From: an uncultured Oscillospiraceae bacterium
Lineage (GTDB): Bacteria; Bacillota; Clostridia; Oscillospirales; Oscillospiraceae
Direction of reading: 5' to 3'
NCBI GenBank assembly: GCA_900758955.1
Contig: CAAETL010000246.1
Coordinates: forward strand, 1 to 9,167
Length of the DNA: 9,167 nt
Shown: positions 1 to 8,185 of the stretch, piece after piece
Layout of the letters: each line of letters starts with the position of its first letter
How positions within the stretch are numbered: the first letter of the stretch is position 1
Notes under the pieces: generated by a model
Told to the model about the DNA's origin: nothing
The model's database searches: none
The model's input: the letters and a program-made list of their open reading frames with translations, nothing else
Made by a program: the position numbers and the translations under genes

Positions 1-530
1 GGACGCCCGTATCCGTTGACGGCAAAAAGATGAAGGGCTCCGACATTATCCGCACGCTGAACAAATTGGGCGGCGAAAACGGCATCGGCCTGCTGGACCT
101 GGTGGAAAACCGGCTGGTGGGCATGAAGAGCCGCGGCGTGTACGAGACCCCCGGCGGCGCCATTTTGTACCACGCCCACAAGGTGCTGGAGAGCATCACC
201 CTGGATAAGATGACCATGCATGAAAAGACCAAGCTGGGCATCACCTTTGGCGAACTGGTGTACAACGGCCAGTGGTATACCCCCCTCCGGGAGGCCCTGT
301 CCGCCTTCGTGGACGTGACGCAGAAGACCGTCACCGGCACCGTGAAGCTGAAGCTGTATAAGGGCAATATTCTCAACGCCGGGGTCACGTCCCCCTACTC
401 CCTGTATTCGGAGGACATCGCCACCTTTGGCGAGAGCGATTACGACCAGATGGACAGCCAGGGCTTCATCAATCTGTTTGGCCTGCCCATTAAGGTACAG
501 GCCATGCAGAAGCAGGGCCTCCTGAAATAA
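1..530 (+). CDS. argG: Argininosuccinate synthase, C-terminal part (5' end outside window)
   Basis: ArgG joins citrulline and aspartate, with ATP cleaved to AMP and PPi, to make argininosuccinate, the penultimate arginine step in the cytoplasm. The reading frame is open from base 3 and ends at TAA 528-530, giving about 175 residues; the family is normally about 400, so the N-terminal ATP-pyrophosphatase half lies outside. The visible part carries the family block [18 protein letters not shown] (its Glu and Tyr are citrulline-contacting positions in known ArgG structures), then [29 protein letters not shown], and [12 protein letters not shown] followed by SPYSLY near the end. The ATG at 30 is internal, since the frame continues upstream with family-like sequence. 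argH follows after 85 nt, so the two last-step enzymes are adjacent. Identity is very secure; only the start is unknown. Confidence 0.97.
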   Translation, partial: TPVSVDGKKMKGSDIIRTLNKLGGENGIGLLDLVENRLVGMKSRGVYETPGGAILYHAHKVLESITLDKMTMHEKTKLGITFGELVYNGQWYTPLREALSAFVDVTQKTVTGTVKLKLYKGNILNAGVTSPYSLYSEDIATFGESDYDQMDSQGFINLFGLPIKVQAMQKQGLLK

Positions 531-555
531 TACGGCCCCCGCACATGAGACAAAC

Positions 556-590
556 CGAGCAGGAGCGAATCCCCCCGTCGCTCCTGCTCG
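556..590 (+). promoter_or_regulatory. Strong intercistronic stem-loop between argG and argH
   Basis: A perfect 13-bp inverted repeat (556-568 against 578-590, arm CGAGCAGGAGCGA) encloses a 9-nt C-rich loop. The bases after it are CAACAATTTA, so there is no U-tract and it does not fit a classical intrinsic terminator. It sits 26 nt after the argG stop and ends 11 nt before the argH ribosome binding site. It could act as an mRNA-stability or processing element, a weak or factor-assisted terminator, or part of an attenuator. The structure is certain from sequence; the role is inferred. Confidence 0.6.
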
Positions 591-615
591 CAACAATTTA
601 TGAGGTGATACCAAT

Positions 616-1995
616 ATGAAACTATGGGCAGGTCGGTTCCAAAAAGAGACCGATACGCAGGTCAATGACTTTAACTCCTCCATCTCCTTTGATTCCCGGC
701 TTTACCGGCAAGATATCGCCGGTTCCATCGCCCACGCCACCATGTTGGGTGAGACCGGCATCATTGACAAGGCGGAGGCCGACCAGATTGTGGCCAGCCT
801 AAAAGAGATTCTCGCCGAGGTAGAGGCCGGCAAAGTGGAATTTACGGAGGACAACGAGGACATTCATATGAATATGGAGGTCCTGCTGACACAGCGAATT
901 GGCGACGCCGGCAAGCGGCTTCATACCGCCCGCAGCCGAAACGATCAGGTGGCCGTAGATTTCCGTCTGTATGTAAAAGAGCAGATCCCTGTCATCACCC
1001 AAATGCTTCTCCGCTTGGAGACCGTTTTGGCGAATCAGGCGGAGGCGAATCTGGATGCGGTCATGCCCGGGTATACCCATCTTCAGCGGGCGCAGCCCAT
1101 CACCTTCGGCCACGTGATGATGGCCTACGCCAACATGTTTCGACGGGATGTAACCCGCTTTGAGGACTGTTTGGAGCGGATGAACGAGTCCCCCTTGGGG
1201 GCCGGCGCGCTGGCCACCTCCACCCATCCCGTGGACCGATTCCGTACGGCGGCGCTGCTGGGCTTTGCCAAACCCATGGATAACTCCCTGGACGCGGTGT
1301 CCGACCGAGACTTTGCGCTGGAATTTCTCTCCGCCTGCTCCATTTTGATGATGCACCTGTCCCGATTCTCGGAGGAACTCATCCTCTGGTGTTCCTGGGA
1401 GTTTAAATTTGTAGAATTGGACGACGCGTACGCCACCGGCTCCTCCATCATGCCCCAGAAGAAAAATCCTGACATTGCGGAACTGGTTCGCGGCAAGACA
1501 GGCCGGGTCTACGGCTCGCTTATCACCCTTTTGACGGTGATGAAAGGAATTCCTCTGGCCTATAACAAGGATATGCAGGAGGATAAAGAGCCGGTGTTCG
1601 ACGCCATCGACACGGTGCAGATGTGCCTGCCTGTGTTTACCGCCATGATTGAGACCATGAGCGTGAACCGTCAGAATATGCGCAATGCCGCCGCCGGGGG
1701 ATTTATCAGCGCCACTGACTGCGCGGACTATCTGGCCAAAAAGGGAATCCCGTTCCGCGAGGCCTACGGGATCGTGGGCAGACTGGTGGACCAGTGCATC
1801 CGGCTGGGCAAAACCCTGGAAGATCTGCCCTTGGAGAAATACCGGGAGGTGTCCCCCGTATTCCAGGAGGACCTGTACGACAGTCTGACCCTGGATGCCT
1901 GCGTCAGCGGCCGCAAGGTCTACGGCGGCCCGGCGCAGGTGGCAGTGGAGAAACAGATTGCCAATATTCGTGAATTTGTCGGGGAGAGAGTGTGA
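616..1995 (+). CDS. argH: Argininosuccinate lyase
   Basis: ArgH splits argininosuccinate into arginine and fumarate, the last step of the pathway; the family forms cytoplasmic homotetramers. The protein is 459 residues, normal for the family. It starts LWAGRF, has SRNDQ at 107-111, the THLQRAQP block with the conserved histidine at 155, and the superfamily signature [12 protein letters not shown] from residue 275, whose flexible serine loop carries the catalytic serine in aspartase/fumarase-superfamily lyases. The ATG at 616 is preceded by GAGGTG (602-607) at 8-nt spacing. It lies 85 nt after argG and 61 nt before argC, which supports membership in one arg operon. No frameshift or missing key residue is seen. 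A long open frame on the opposite strand is a coding shadow. Confidence 0.98.
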   Translation: MKLWAGRFQKETDTQVNDFNSSISFDSRLYRQDIAGSIAHATMLGETGIIDKAEADQIVASLKEILAEVEAGKVEFTEDNEDIHMNMEVLLTQRIGDAGKRLHTARSRNDQVAVDFRLYVKEQIPVITQMLLRLETVLANQAEANLDAVMPGYTHLQRAQPITFGHVMMAYANMFRRDVTRFEDCLERMNESPLGAGALATSTHPVDRFRTAALLGFAKPMDNSLDAVSDRDFALEFLSACSILMMHLSRFSEELILWCSWEFKFVELDDAYATGSSIMPQKKNPDIAELVRGKTGRVYGSLITLLTVMKGIPLAYNKDMQEDKEPVFDAIDTVQMCLPVFTAMIETMSVNRQNMRNAAAGGFISATDCADYLAKKGIPFREAYGIVGRLVDQCIRLGKTLEDLPLEKYREVSPVFQEDLYDSLTLDACVSGRKVYGGPAQVAVEKQIANIREFVGERV

Positions 1996-2056
1996 GAGAT
2001 GTTCTTGTGCCTCTCTTTCACGGATCATCCACAGGATAGAAAGAATGTGAGACCCA

Positions 2057-2992
2057 ATGAAACCAGTCGTATTTATTGATGGCAGAGAAGGGACCACCGG
2101 CCTACAGATCTATGACCGCCTGGCGGCCCGGCAGGACCTGTCCCTGCTGCTCATTGACGAGGATAAACGCAAGGACCCCGCGGCCCGGCGGGAGTGCCTA
2201 AACGCCGCTGATCTTGTCTTTTTGTGCCTCCCGGATGGAGCGGCCAAGGAGGCGGTGGACATGATCGAAACCCCCAACACCCGGGTCATCGACGCCTCCA
2301 CCGCCCATCGAACCCAGCCCGACTGGGTCTATGGTCTTCCTGAAGTGGGGGGGCGGCGAGAGCTGGTACGCGCCGCCAAACGAGTGGCCAATCCCGGATG
2401 TCACGCCACCGGCTTTTTGACCGCGGCGGCTCCTCTGGTGGAACTGGGTATACTGCCCAAGGAGTATCCCGTTACCTGCTTCTCTCTCACCGGCTACTCC
2501 GGGGGCGGCAAGAAAATGATCGCCGAGTATGAGGGGGAGGAGAAAGGGGCGTCCTTGCAGAGTCCCCGGGTCTACGCCCTGTCCCTCCAGCACAAGCATG
2601 TGCCGGAGATGACCTTGGTGTCCGGTCTGGCCCATCCCCCCGCCTTTTCCCCTGTGGTGGACGATTACTACAAAGGAATGGCTACTACCATTCAGCTGCA
2701 TAACCGAAGCCTGACAGGCGGACCTGCTCCGGAGGAGATTCGGGAGGCGCTGGCAGAGTATTACCAGGGGGAAAAGCTGATTTCCGTGCTTCCTTTCGGA
2801 TACGAAGGCCCCATGATTGCCGGAAATGCCTTGGCCGGAAAGGATACCCTGCAGCTGATTGTCAATGGCTCCCACGGCATGACTTTGGTCACCGCCCTGT
2901 TTGATAACCTGGGGAAGGGCGCTTCGGGCGCCGCCGTGCAAAATATGAATCTAATGCTGAACTTCGAGGAAGTTTCGGGCTTAAGCTTATGA
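2057..2992 (+). CDS. argC: N-acetyl-gamma-glutamyl-phosphate reductase, short (type 2) form
   Basis: ArgC reduces N-acetylglutamyl phosphate to the semialdehyde with NADPH, between ArgB and ArgD. At 311 residues it matches the short type 2 family rather than the roughly 345-residue type 1 enzyme usual in Firmicutes. Visible are the Rossmann glycine pattern G9-G12-G15 in FIDGREGTTGLQ, the catalytic cysteine C115 in VANPGCHATGF, the TGYSGGGKKMI segment at 145-155, and QHKHVPEM at 178-185, which holds the conserved histidine. His116 after the catalytic cysteine stands where type 1 enzymes have Phe or Tyr. The ATG at 2057 has only a weak GTGAG (2047-2051) in front, so coupling to argH translation may help. 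No alternative in-frame start fits the Rossmann N-terminus better. The call is secure; the subtype is inferred from length and motifs. Confidence 0.96.
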   Translation: MKPVVFIDGREGTTGLQIYDRLAARQDLSLLLIDEDKRKDPAARRECLNAADLVFLCLPDGAAKEAVDMIETPNTRVIDASTAHRTQPDWVYGLPEVGGRRELVRAAKRVANPGCHATGFLTAAAPLVELGILPKEYPVTCFSLTGYSGGGKKMIAEYEGEEKGASLQSPRVYALSLQHKHVPEMTLVSGLAHPPAFSPVVDDYYKGMATTIQLHNRSLTGGPAPEEIREALAEYYQGEKLISVLPFGYEGPMIAGNALAGKDTLQLIVNGSHGMTLVTALFDNLGKGASGAAVQNMNLMLNFEEVSGLSL

Positions 2993-3030
2993 GTACCAAT
3001 TTCATACCCAAAAGGAGAGGTTATAAATGA
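2989..3030 (+). promoter_or_regulatory. Candidate coupling mini-ORF bridging argC and argJ
   Basis: A 13-codon frame (MSTNFIPKRRGYK) starts with an ATG that overlaps the argC stop as ATGA (2989-2992) and ends with a TGA that overlaps the argJ start as ATGA (3027-3030). Its adjacent AGG AGA arginine codons lie inside the argJ Shine-Dalgarno sequence. A ribosome terminating argC could in principle reinitiate here and be delivered to argJ. It has no well-spaced ribosome binding site of its own (GAGGAAG at 2966-2972 is 16 nt upstream) and could easily be chance in a short gap. Confidence 0.2.
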
Positions 3031-4244
3031 AGTATATCTCTGGCGGCGTGACCGCCCCCAAGGGATTTCAGGCCGCGGGCGTCCACTGCGGCGTCAAGGC
3101 AAACAGCGGCGATAAAAAGGACGTGGCCCTCATTGTTTCAGACACTCCCTGCGCCGCGGCGGGAGTATTTACGAGAAACCAAGTGAAGGCCGCCCCTATC
3201 TATATTACCATGGAGCACTTGGCTGACGGCATGCTCCAGGGCGTGGTGGCAAACAGCGGCAACGCCAATGCCTGCGCCCCCTTCGGCAAGGAAAACGCCA
3301 AACGCATGACCCTGGCCGCCGCCCGGGTCACGGGCCTGCATCCGGAGGATTTCGCCGTTGCTTCCACCGGCGTGATTGGCGTGACTTTAAATATTGAGGC
3401 AGTGGAAGCGGGGATTGCCCAAGCGGGCAAACAGCTGTCTTCTGACGGCTCCGACGATGCGGGCCAGGCGATCCTTACCACCGACACCATGAAAAAGGAA
3501 GTGGCCGTGGAGGTGGAACTTGGCGGCAAGCCTGTGAAATTGGGTTCCATCACCAAAGGTTCAGGTATGATTCACCCCAACATGGGCACCATGCTCAGCT
3601 TCGTCACCACCGACTGTGTGGTGGATACAGCCCTTTTACAGAAGATGCTGGTGGAAATTGCCGCCAAAACCTTTAATCGCATCACCGTGGATGGAGATAC
3701 TTCCACCAACGACACCTGCCTGGTCCTGGCGAATGGATTGGCGGGCAATCCCGCCCTGGTAGAGGGAAGCGCCGACTATCAGGCCTTTTATGAGGCCCTG
3801 AAGGCCGTCTGTGAGTACGGCGCCAAAAAGATCGCCGCCGACGGCGAGGGCGCGGGCCGTCTGGTTACCTGTACGGTAACCGGCGTGAAAACGGAGGAGA
3901 AGGCGGAGAAGATGGCCAAGGCCGTGGCGGGTTCCTCCCTGGTAAAAGCCGCCATGTTCGGCGCGGACGCCAACTGGGGCCGGGTTCTCTGTGCCATCGG
4001 CTACTCGGGGGCCGAATTCGACCCCGAGGACGTGGAGGTGAAATTCTTCTCCACCGCCGGGGAACTGCTGGTATGCCAGAAGGGGGCGGGGATCTCCTTT
4101 GACGAGGAGATCGCAAAGCAGATTCTCACCCAGCCCGAGGTGACCATTATGGTTACTCTCACGGAAGGGGATGCCTCCGCCACCTGCTGGGGCTGTGACC
4201 TGACCTATGACTACGTGAAAATCAATGGGGATTACCGCAGCTGA
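3027..4244 (+). CDS. argJ: Glutamate N-acetyltransferase (ornithine acetyltransferase), ArgJ
   Basis: ArgJ transfers the acetyl group of N-acetylornithine to glutamate, releasing ornithine and recycling the acetyl group; some members also use acetyl-CoA. The 405-residue precursor has normal length. The family self-cleaves into alpha and beta chains, and the site is seen as KGSGMIHPNMGTMLSF, with the nucleophilic threonine at 188 preceded by Gly187 where many members have Ala. STGVIG upstream supplies the conserved Thr-Gly of the oxyanion hole, FNRITVDGDTSTND follows the cleavage site, and the C-terminus ends YVKINGDYRS. A strong AAGGAGAGG (3012-3020) precedes the ATG. No argA is present here, so a bifunctional ArgJ is plausible, but sequence reading alone does not separate mono- from bifunctional enzymes. 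Confidence 0.97.
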   Translation: MKYISGGVTAPKGFQAAGVHCGVKANSGDKKDVALIVSDTPCAAAGVFTRNQVKAAPIYITMEHLADGMLQGVVANSGNANACAPFGKENAKRMTLAAARVTGLHPEDFAVASTGVIGVTLNIEAVEAGIAQAGKQLSSDGSDDAGQAILTTDTMKKEVAVEVELGGKPVKLGSITKGSGMIHPNMGTMLSFVTTDCVVDTALLQKMLVEIAAKTFNRITVDGDTSTNDTCLVLANGLAGNPALVEGSADYQAFYEALKAVCEYGAKKIAADGEGAGRLVTCTVTGVKTEEKAEKMAKAVAGSSLVKAAMFGADANWGRVLCAIGYSGAEFDPEDVEVKFFSTAGELLVCQKGAGISFDEEIAKQILTQPEVTIMVTLTEGDASATCWGCDLTYDYVKINGDYRS

Positions 4245-4263
4245 GGGGAGTCTGCCTAAGAAA

Positions 4264-4306
4264 GGAAGGGGCCGCCTGGATGCAGCGCGGCCATGAGGGA
4301 ACATGA
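4264..4306 (+). promoter_or_regulatory. Candidate leader mini-ORF and hairpin controlling argB translation
   Basis: An 8-codon frame (ATG 4280, MQRGHEGT, TGA 4304-4306) has its own purine-rich ribosome binding site (GGAAGGGG, 4264-4271). It ends in an ATGA overlap with the argB start at 4303. A 6-bp stem (4270-4275 with 4287-4292, GGCCGC/GCGGCC) would place the mini-ORF ATG in its loop. argB itself has only GAGGGA (4295-4300) two bases before its ATG, which is too close for normal use, so coupling from the mini-ORF would explain its initiation. Function is inferred. Confidence 0.3.
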
Positions 4307-5181
4307 CAAGTCAGATGTATAGCTATATGGAGCGGGCCGCGGCGTTGGCGGAGGCCCTACCCTATATTCAAAAATATAACGGCAAGACTGTAGTGGTGAA
4401 ATATGGTGGAAACGCCATGATTTCAGAGGAGCTGCGTACTACCGTGATTTCCGACATTATTCTCCTCCATCTGGTGGGAATTCGGGTGATGATGGTCCAC
4501 GGCGGCGGGCCGGATATCGGCAGTATGCTGGGCCGTCTGGGTAAGGAATCTAAATTTGTGGACGGTCTGCGGTACACGGACCAGGAAACCATGGATGTGG
4601 TCCAACAGGTGCTCTGCGGCAAGGTTAACAAGGACTTGGTGGCCATCATCAATCGGATGGGCGGCAAGGCGGTGGGTCTGTGCGGCCTGGATGGCTGCCT
4701 GCTCCAGGCGAAATGTCTGGACGAAAAGTATGGGCTAGTGGGGGATATCACCCACGTCTGCCCTGATATTGTCAACGACTGCCTGGCGGCGGGCTATATT
4801 CCGGTGATCTCCACCGTGGCCCAGGGCGTGGATGCGGACACCGCCTATAACATCAACGCGGATACCGCGGCGGCGGAACTGGCGGCGGCAGTGAAGGCGG
4901 AAAAGCTGATCCTGCTCACCGACGTGCGGGGCGTCCTTCAGAATCCCAAGGATGAGGAGACGCTCATCGCGCAGATTCGATCCGAGGAGGTGCCCCAGCT
5001 CATGAACAGCGGGGTAATCAGCGGCGGGATGATTCCCAAAATTGACTGCTGCGTGTCCGCCCTGAAGCGGGGCGTGCATCGCACCCATATTCTGGACGGC
5101 CGGATCCCCCACTCCATTCTCATGGAGATGCTCTCCCACCGGGGAATCGGCACCATGATCTGGAACGGCGCCAACGACTAA
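4303..5181 (+). CDS. argB: Acetylglutamate kinase
   Basis: ArgB phosphorylates N-acetylglutamate with ATP, the committed step of the acetylated pathway. The 292 residues show all family motifs: VKYGGNAM with the phosphate-binding lysine K33, VHGGGPDI at 65-72 for substrate and phosphoryl transfer, NINADTAA with Asp187, and GGMIPK with Lys246. The segment LAEALPYIQKYNGK before the first strand matches the N-terminal helix of hexameric, arginine-inhibited kinases, so feedback inhibition by arginine is likely. The frame is closed by a TGA at 4294-4296, making ATG 4303 the first possible start. ATGs at 4315 and 4327 are in-frame alternatives but have no better ribosome binding site. The gene lies 58 nt after argJ and 65 nt before argD. 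Confidence 0.97.
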   Translation: MTSQMYSYMERAAALAEALPYIQKYNGKTVVVKYGGNAMISEELRTTVISDIILLHLVGIRVMMVHGGGPDIGSMLGRLGKESKFVDGLRYTDQETMDVVQQVLCGKVNKDLVAIINRMGGKAVGLCGLDGCLLQAKCLDEKYGLVGDITHVCPDIVNDCLAAGYIPVISTVAQGVDADTAYNINADTAAAELAAAVKAEKLILLTDVRGVLQNPKDEETLIAQIRSEEVPQLMNSGVISGGMIPKIDCCVSALKRGVHRTHILDGRIPHSILMEMLSHRGIGTMIWNGAND

Positions 5182-5229
5182 CAAAAGTCCGGCTGTCCGG
5201 CACCCCGGTGAGTATCACGGAGCGAAGTG

Positions 5230-5238
5230 AAAGGAAAG
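5230..5238 (+). promoter_or_regulatory. Ribosome binding site fixing the argD start at 5247
   Basis: AAAGGAAAG lies about ten bases before ATG 5247. The in-frame GTG at 5208 has no purine-rich site in front of it and would add 13 residues with no resemblance to the aminotransferase N-terminus. This favours 5247 as the start. Confidence 0.6.
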
Positions 5239-5246
5239 AAGCCACG

Positions 5247-6422
5247 ATGACCTTTGAAGAATTAGAGCGGCTGGATCAACGCTATCTCATGCCTACGTAT
5301 CGCCGATTTCCTGTGGATCTTGACCACGGGGAGGGCGCCACGCTCTACAGTATGGACGGACGGGCCTATATCGATTTTACCAGCGGCATCGGGGTTTCCT
5401 GTCTGGGATATGGAAATGAGAGCTGGGCGGACGCCGTTCTGGACCAAGCTATGAAGGTATCCCATATCTCCAATCTCTTTTATAGCCAGCCCTGCGTGCT
5501 CCTGGCCGAGCAGCTCTGCCTGCGTTCGGGGATGGAAAAGGCCTTTTTTGCCAATTCCGGCGCTGAGGCCAATGAGGCCATGATAAAACTGGCCCGTAAG
5601 TATAGTTTTGACCGGTTCGGGATTGGCAGAAGCACAATTTTAACTTTACGCAACTCCTTTCATGGCCGAACCATCACCACCCTGTCGGCCACAGCGCAAG
5701 AGGGGCTGCACAATTACTTTTTCCCCTTTAATTCCGGTTTTCGGTATGCGAAGCCCACCATGGAGGGCGTTCATGCCGAGTCCGGCCACGACGTCTGCGC
5801 GGTGATGCTGGAACTGGTCCAGGGAGAGGGGGGCGTGCTGCCCATGAAGCGGGAGTTTGTCCACAACCTGGCCGTCCTCTGCGCCGAGCGGGAGTGGCTC
5901 CTTCTGGTGGATGAGGTGCAGACGGGGATTGGACGAACCGGAAGCCTCTTCGCTTACCAGCAGTATGGCATCCTGCCTGATGTGGTATCCTTTGCCAAGG
6001 GAATTGCCGGCGGCCTGCCGATGGGCGGGATACTGGCAAACAACCGCTGTAAAGATGTGTTAGGTCCCGGTACCCATGGTTCCACCTTTGGCGGAAATCC
6101 CATCAGCTCTTCTGCCGCGCTGGCGGTTTTGGATATTCTGGATGAACATCTTTTGAGTCAAGTGAGAGAAAAAGGGGAGTACCTGCGTACGGGCATTGAA
6201 ATGCTGGATCTGCCTGAGCTGGGAGAGATTCGAGGCATGGGCCTTATGATCGGCATTGATGTGGTGGGGGAGCGGAGCAACCGGGAATTGGCCTCTCTGC
6301 TGGCGGAAAACGGACTTCTGGTCCTCACAGCCGGCGACAGCCTGCGCCTCATGCCTCCGCTCACAATCACAAAGGAAGAGCTGGACAAGGGACTGACCAT
6401 CTTGAAGCAGACATTGGAATAA
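5247..6422 (+). CDS. argD: Acetylornithine aminotransferase (class III, PLP-dependent)
   Basis: ArgD converts N-acetylglutamate semialdehyde plus glutamate to N-acetylornithine plus 2-oxoglutarate, using pyridoxal phosphate. From ATG 5247 the protein is 391 residues, typical of the family. It begins with a RYLMPTYRR segment like other ArgD proteins. It shows the phosphate-binding ANSGAEANEAMIKLAR block near 104-111, the SFHGRT motif, DEVQTGIGRTG with the cofactor-binding Asp222, SFAKGIAGGLPMG with the Schiff-base Lys251, and HGSTFGGNP. The arg operon context favours acetylornithine over succinylornithine or GABA as substrate; many ArgD enzymes also act in lysine synthesis. The gap to argF is 27 nt. 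An in-frame GTG at 5208 would extend the N-terminus but lacks a ribosome binding site. Confidence 0.96.
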   Translation: MTFEELERLDQRYLMPTYRRFPVDLDHGEGATLYSMDGRAYIDFTSGIGVSCLGYGNESWADAVLDQAMKVSHISNLFYSQPCVLLAEQLCLRSGMEKAFFANSGAEANEAMIKLARKYSFDRFGIGRSTILTLRNSFHGRTITTLSATAQEGLHNYFFPFNSGFRYAKPTMEGVHAESGHDVCAVMLELVQGEGGVLPMKREFVHNLAVLCAEREWLLLVDEVQTGIGRTGSLFAYQQYGILPDVVSFAKGIAGGLPMGGILANNRCKDVLGPGTHGSTFGGNPISSSAALAVLDILDEHLLSQVREKGEYLRTGIEMLDLPELGEIRGMGLMIGIDVVGERSNRELASLLAENGLLVLTAGDSLRLMPPLTITKEELDKGLTILKQTLE

Positions 6423-6449
6423 AGTCAAGCGGAGAAGGAGTAGAGAGAG

Positions 6450-7367
<918 letters not shown>

Positions 7368-7395
7368 TTTCTAAATTAGAAAACTTGCCAGAATA

Positions 7396-7433
7396 AAAAA
7401 GGACCGAATGGTAAAAACCATTCGGTCCTTTTT
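7396..7433. terminator. Bidirectional intrinsic terminator between convergent operons
   Basis: A perfect 12-bp stem (7401-7412 with 7417-7428, arm GGACCGAATGGT) with an AAAA loop is flanked by an A-run on the left and TTTTT on the right. It can therefore end transcription from argF on the plus strand and from the transporter ATPase gene on the minus strand. It lies 28 nt after the argF stop and 10 nt from the ATPase stop. Confidence 0.93.
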
Positions 7434-7443
7434 GTGTAAATTG

Positions 7444-8184
7444 TTAGCCATTCCGGAATCGTGCCAGAAACTCTGCGGTTTCCGCTTTCTGGGGATTACC
7501 GAATACCTGCTCCGGCTCCCCTTCTTCGCAGATAATCCCGTCCCGCATGAATACCACATGGTTGGAGACGTCCCGTGCGAAGGCCATCTCATGGGTGACC
7601 ACCAGCATGGTAAGACCCTCGTCCGCCAGCGCCCGCATGACGGAGAGAACTTCGCCCACCATCTCAGGGTCGAGGGCGGAAGTGGGCTCATCGAAGAGGA
7701 GCACTTCCGGCTCCATGGCCAGGGCCCGGGCGATCGCCACCCGCTGCTTTTGTCCGCCGGAAATCTGCCGGGGTTTGGCGTTGATGTAGGGGGCCATCCC
7801 CACCTTGTCCAAGTACATCCGCGCCACTTCGGTGGCGTCATGACGGTTTTTTTTCAAAACCTTGATCTGCCCCACCACGCAGTTTTCCAGCACGGACATA
7901 TTGTTAAACAGGTTAAATGATTGGAAAACCATTCCCACTTTGGCGCGGTAGGAGGCGGCGCCGCCCTTGCGTCCGGTGATATTTTCTCCATGGAAGAGAA
8001 TATCGCCGCTGGAGGGAATCTCCAACAGATTGATGCACCGCAGCAATGTGGATTTACCAGAGCCGGAGGCGCCGATGATGGAGGTGACGTCCCCCTTTTT
8101 CACGGTGAAATCAATATCCCGCAGAACCACGTGAGACCCAAATGATTTGGACAGGTGATTTATTTGTAAAATCGAATCACTCAT
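7444..8184 (-). CDS. Polar amino acid ABC transporter, ATP-binding subunit
   Basis: This is the nucleotide-binding subunit that would drive the adjacent permease in amino-acid uptake at the inner face of the membrane. The 246 residues are normal for the GlnQ/HisP-like family. Seen in order: Walker [10 protein letters not shown] at 38-46, Q-loop Gln88 in MVFQSFNLF, the signature ISGGQKQR at 141-148 (Ile in place of the usual Leu), Walker B LLFDEP at 162-167, [12 protein letters not shown], and the switch histidine H198 in VVTHEM. The ATG follows the permease stop by one base and has AGGAG (minus strand, 8198-8194) at 9-nt spacing, inside the permease coding sequence, so the two are translationally linked. 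An A8 run at codons 111-113 is described separately. Substrate is not readable; the arg neighbours only hint at a basic amino acid. Confidence 0.95.
   Translation of the reverse strand: MSDSILQINHLSKSFGSHVVLRDIDFTVKKGDVTSIIGASGSGKSTLLRCINLLEIPSSGDILFHGENITGRKGGAASYRAKVGMVFQSFNLFNNMSVLENCVVGQIKVLKKNRHDATEVARMYLDKVGMAPYINAKPRQISGGQKQRVAIARALAMEPEVLLFDEPTSALDPEMVGEVLSVMRALADEGLTMLVVTHEMAFARDVSNHVVFMRDGIICEEGEPEQVFGNPQKAETAEFLARFRNG
7822..7854 (-). other. Candidate -1 frameshift cassette inside the ABC ATPase gene
   Basis: Minus-strand codons 111-113 read AAA AAA AAC, giving the heptamer A AAA AAC in the correct phase for -1 slippage. After an 8-nt spacer comes a 6-bp hairpin (CGCCAC, loop CGAA, GTGGCG; plus-strand 7837-7822). 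A -1 shift would add Pro-Ser and stop at TGA (7840-7838), giving about 115 residues that end before the ABC signature. The architecture is seen; activity is not shown, and the stem is short. Confidence 0.25.
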
Positions 8185-8185
8185 G

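Noticed and set aside
2045..2050. ATG-TGA start-stop element before argC
   Set aside because: No good ribosome binding site precedes it at normal spacing, and such six-base strings are common by chance.
799..2097. 432-codon open frame on the minus strand opposite argH
   Set aside because: It lies wholly over a clear argH gene, has no family-like motifs and is rich in His, Gly and Arg, as expected for an antisense shadow of GC-rich coding sequence.
3863..3881. 7-bp inverted repeat GGTTACC/GGTAACC with a 5-nt loop inside argJ
   Set aside because: It encodes a Val-Thr-x-x-Val-Thr repeat in a conserved coding region and has no flanking regulatory feature; likely coincidence.
5190..5207. CCGG-rich short repeats after argB as a possible terminator
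   Set aside because: Only about 4 bp pair and no T-run follows; argD appears to be cotranscribed.
5208..5246. GTG start giving argD 13 extra residues
   Set aside because: No Shine-Dalgarno precedes 5208, the extra residues do not look like the family, and ATG 5247 has a good site.
5227..5250. GTG-started 7-codon frame ending in ATGA over the argD start
   Set aside because: It needs a GTG start with a poorly spaced site and is very short. argD has its own ribosome site, so coupling is not needed.
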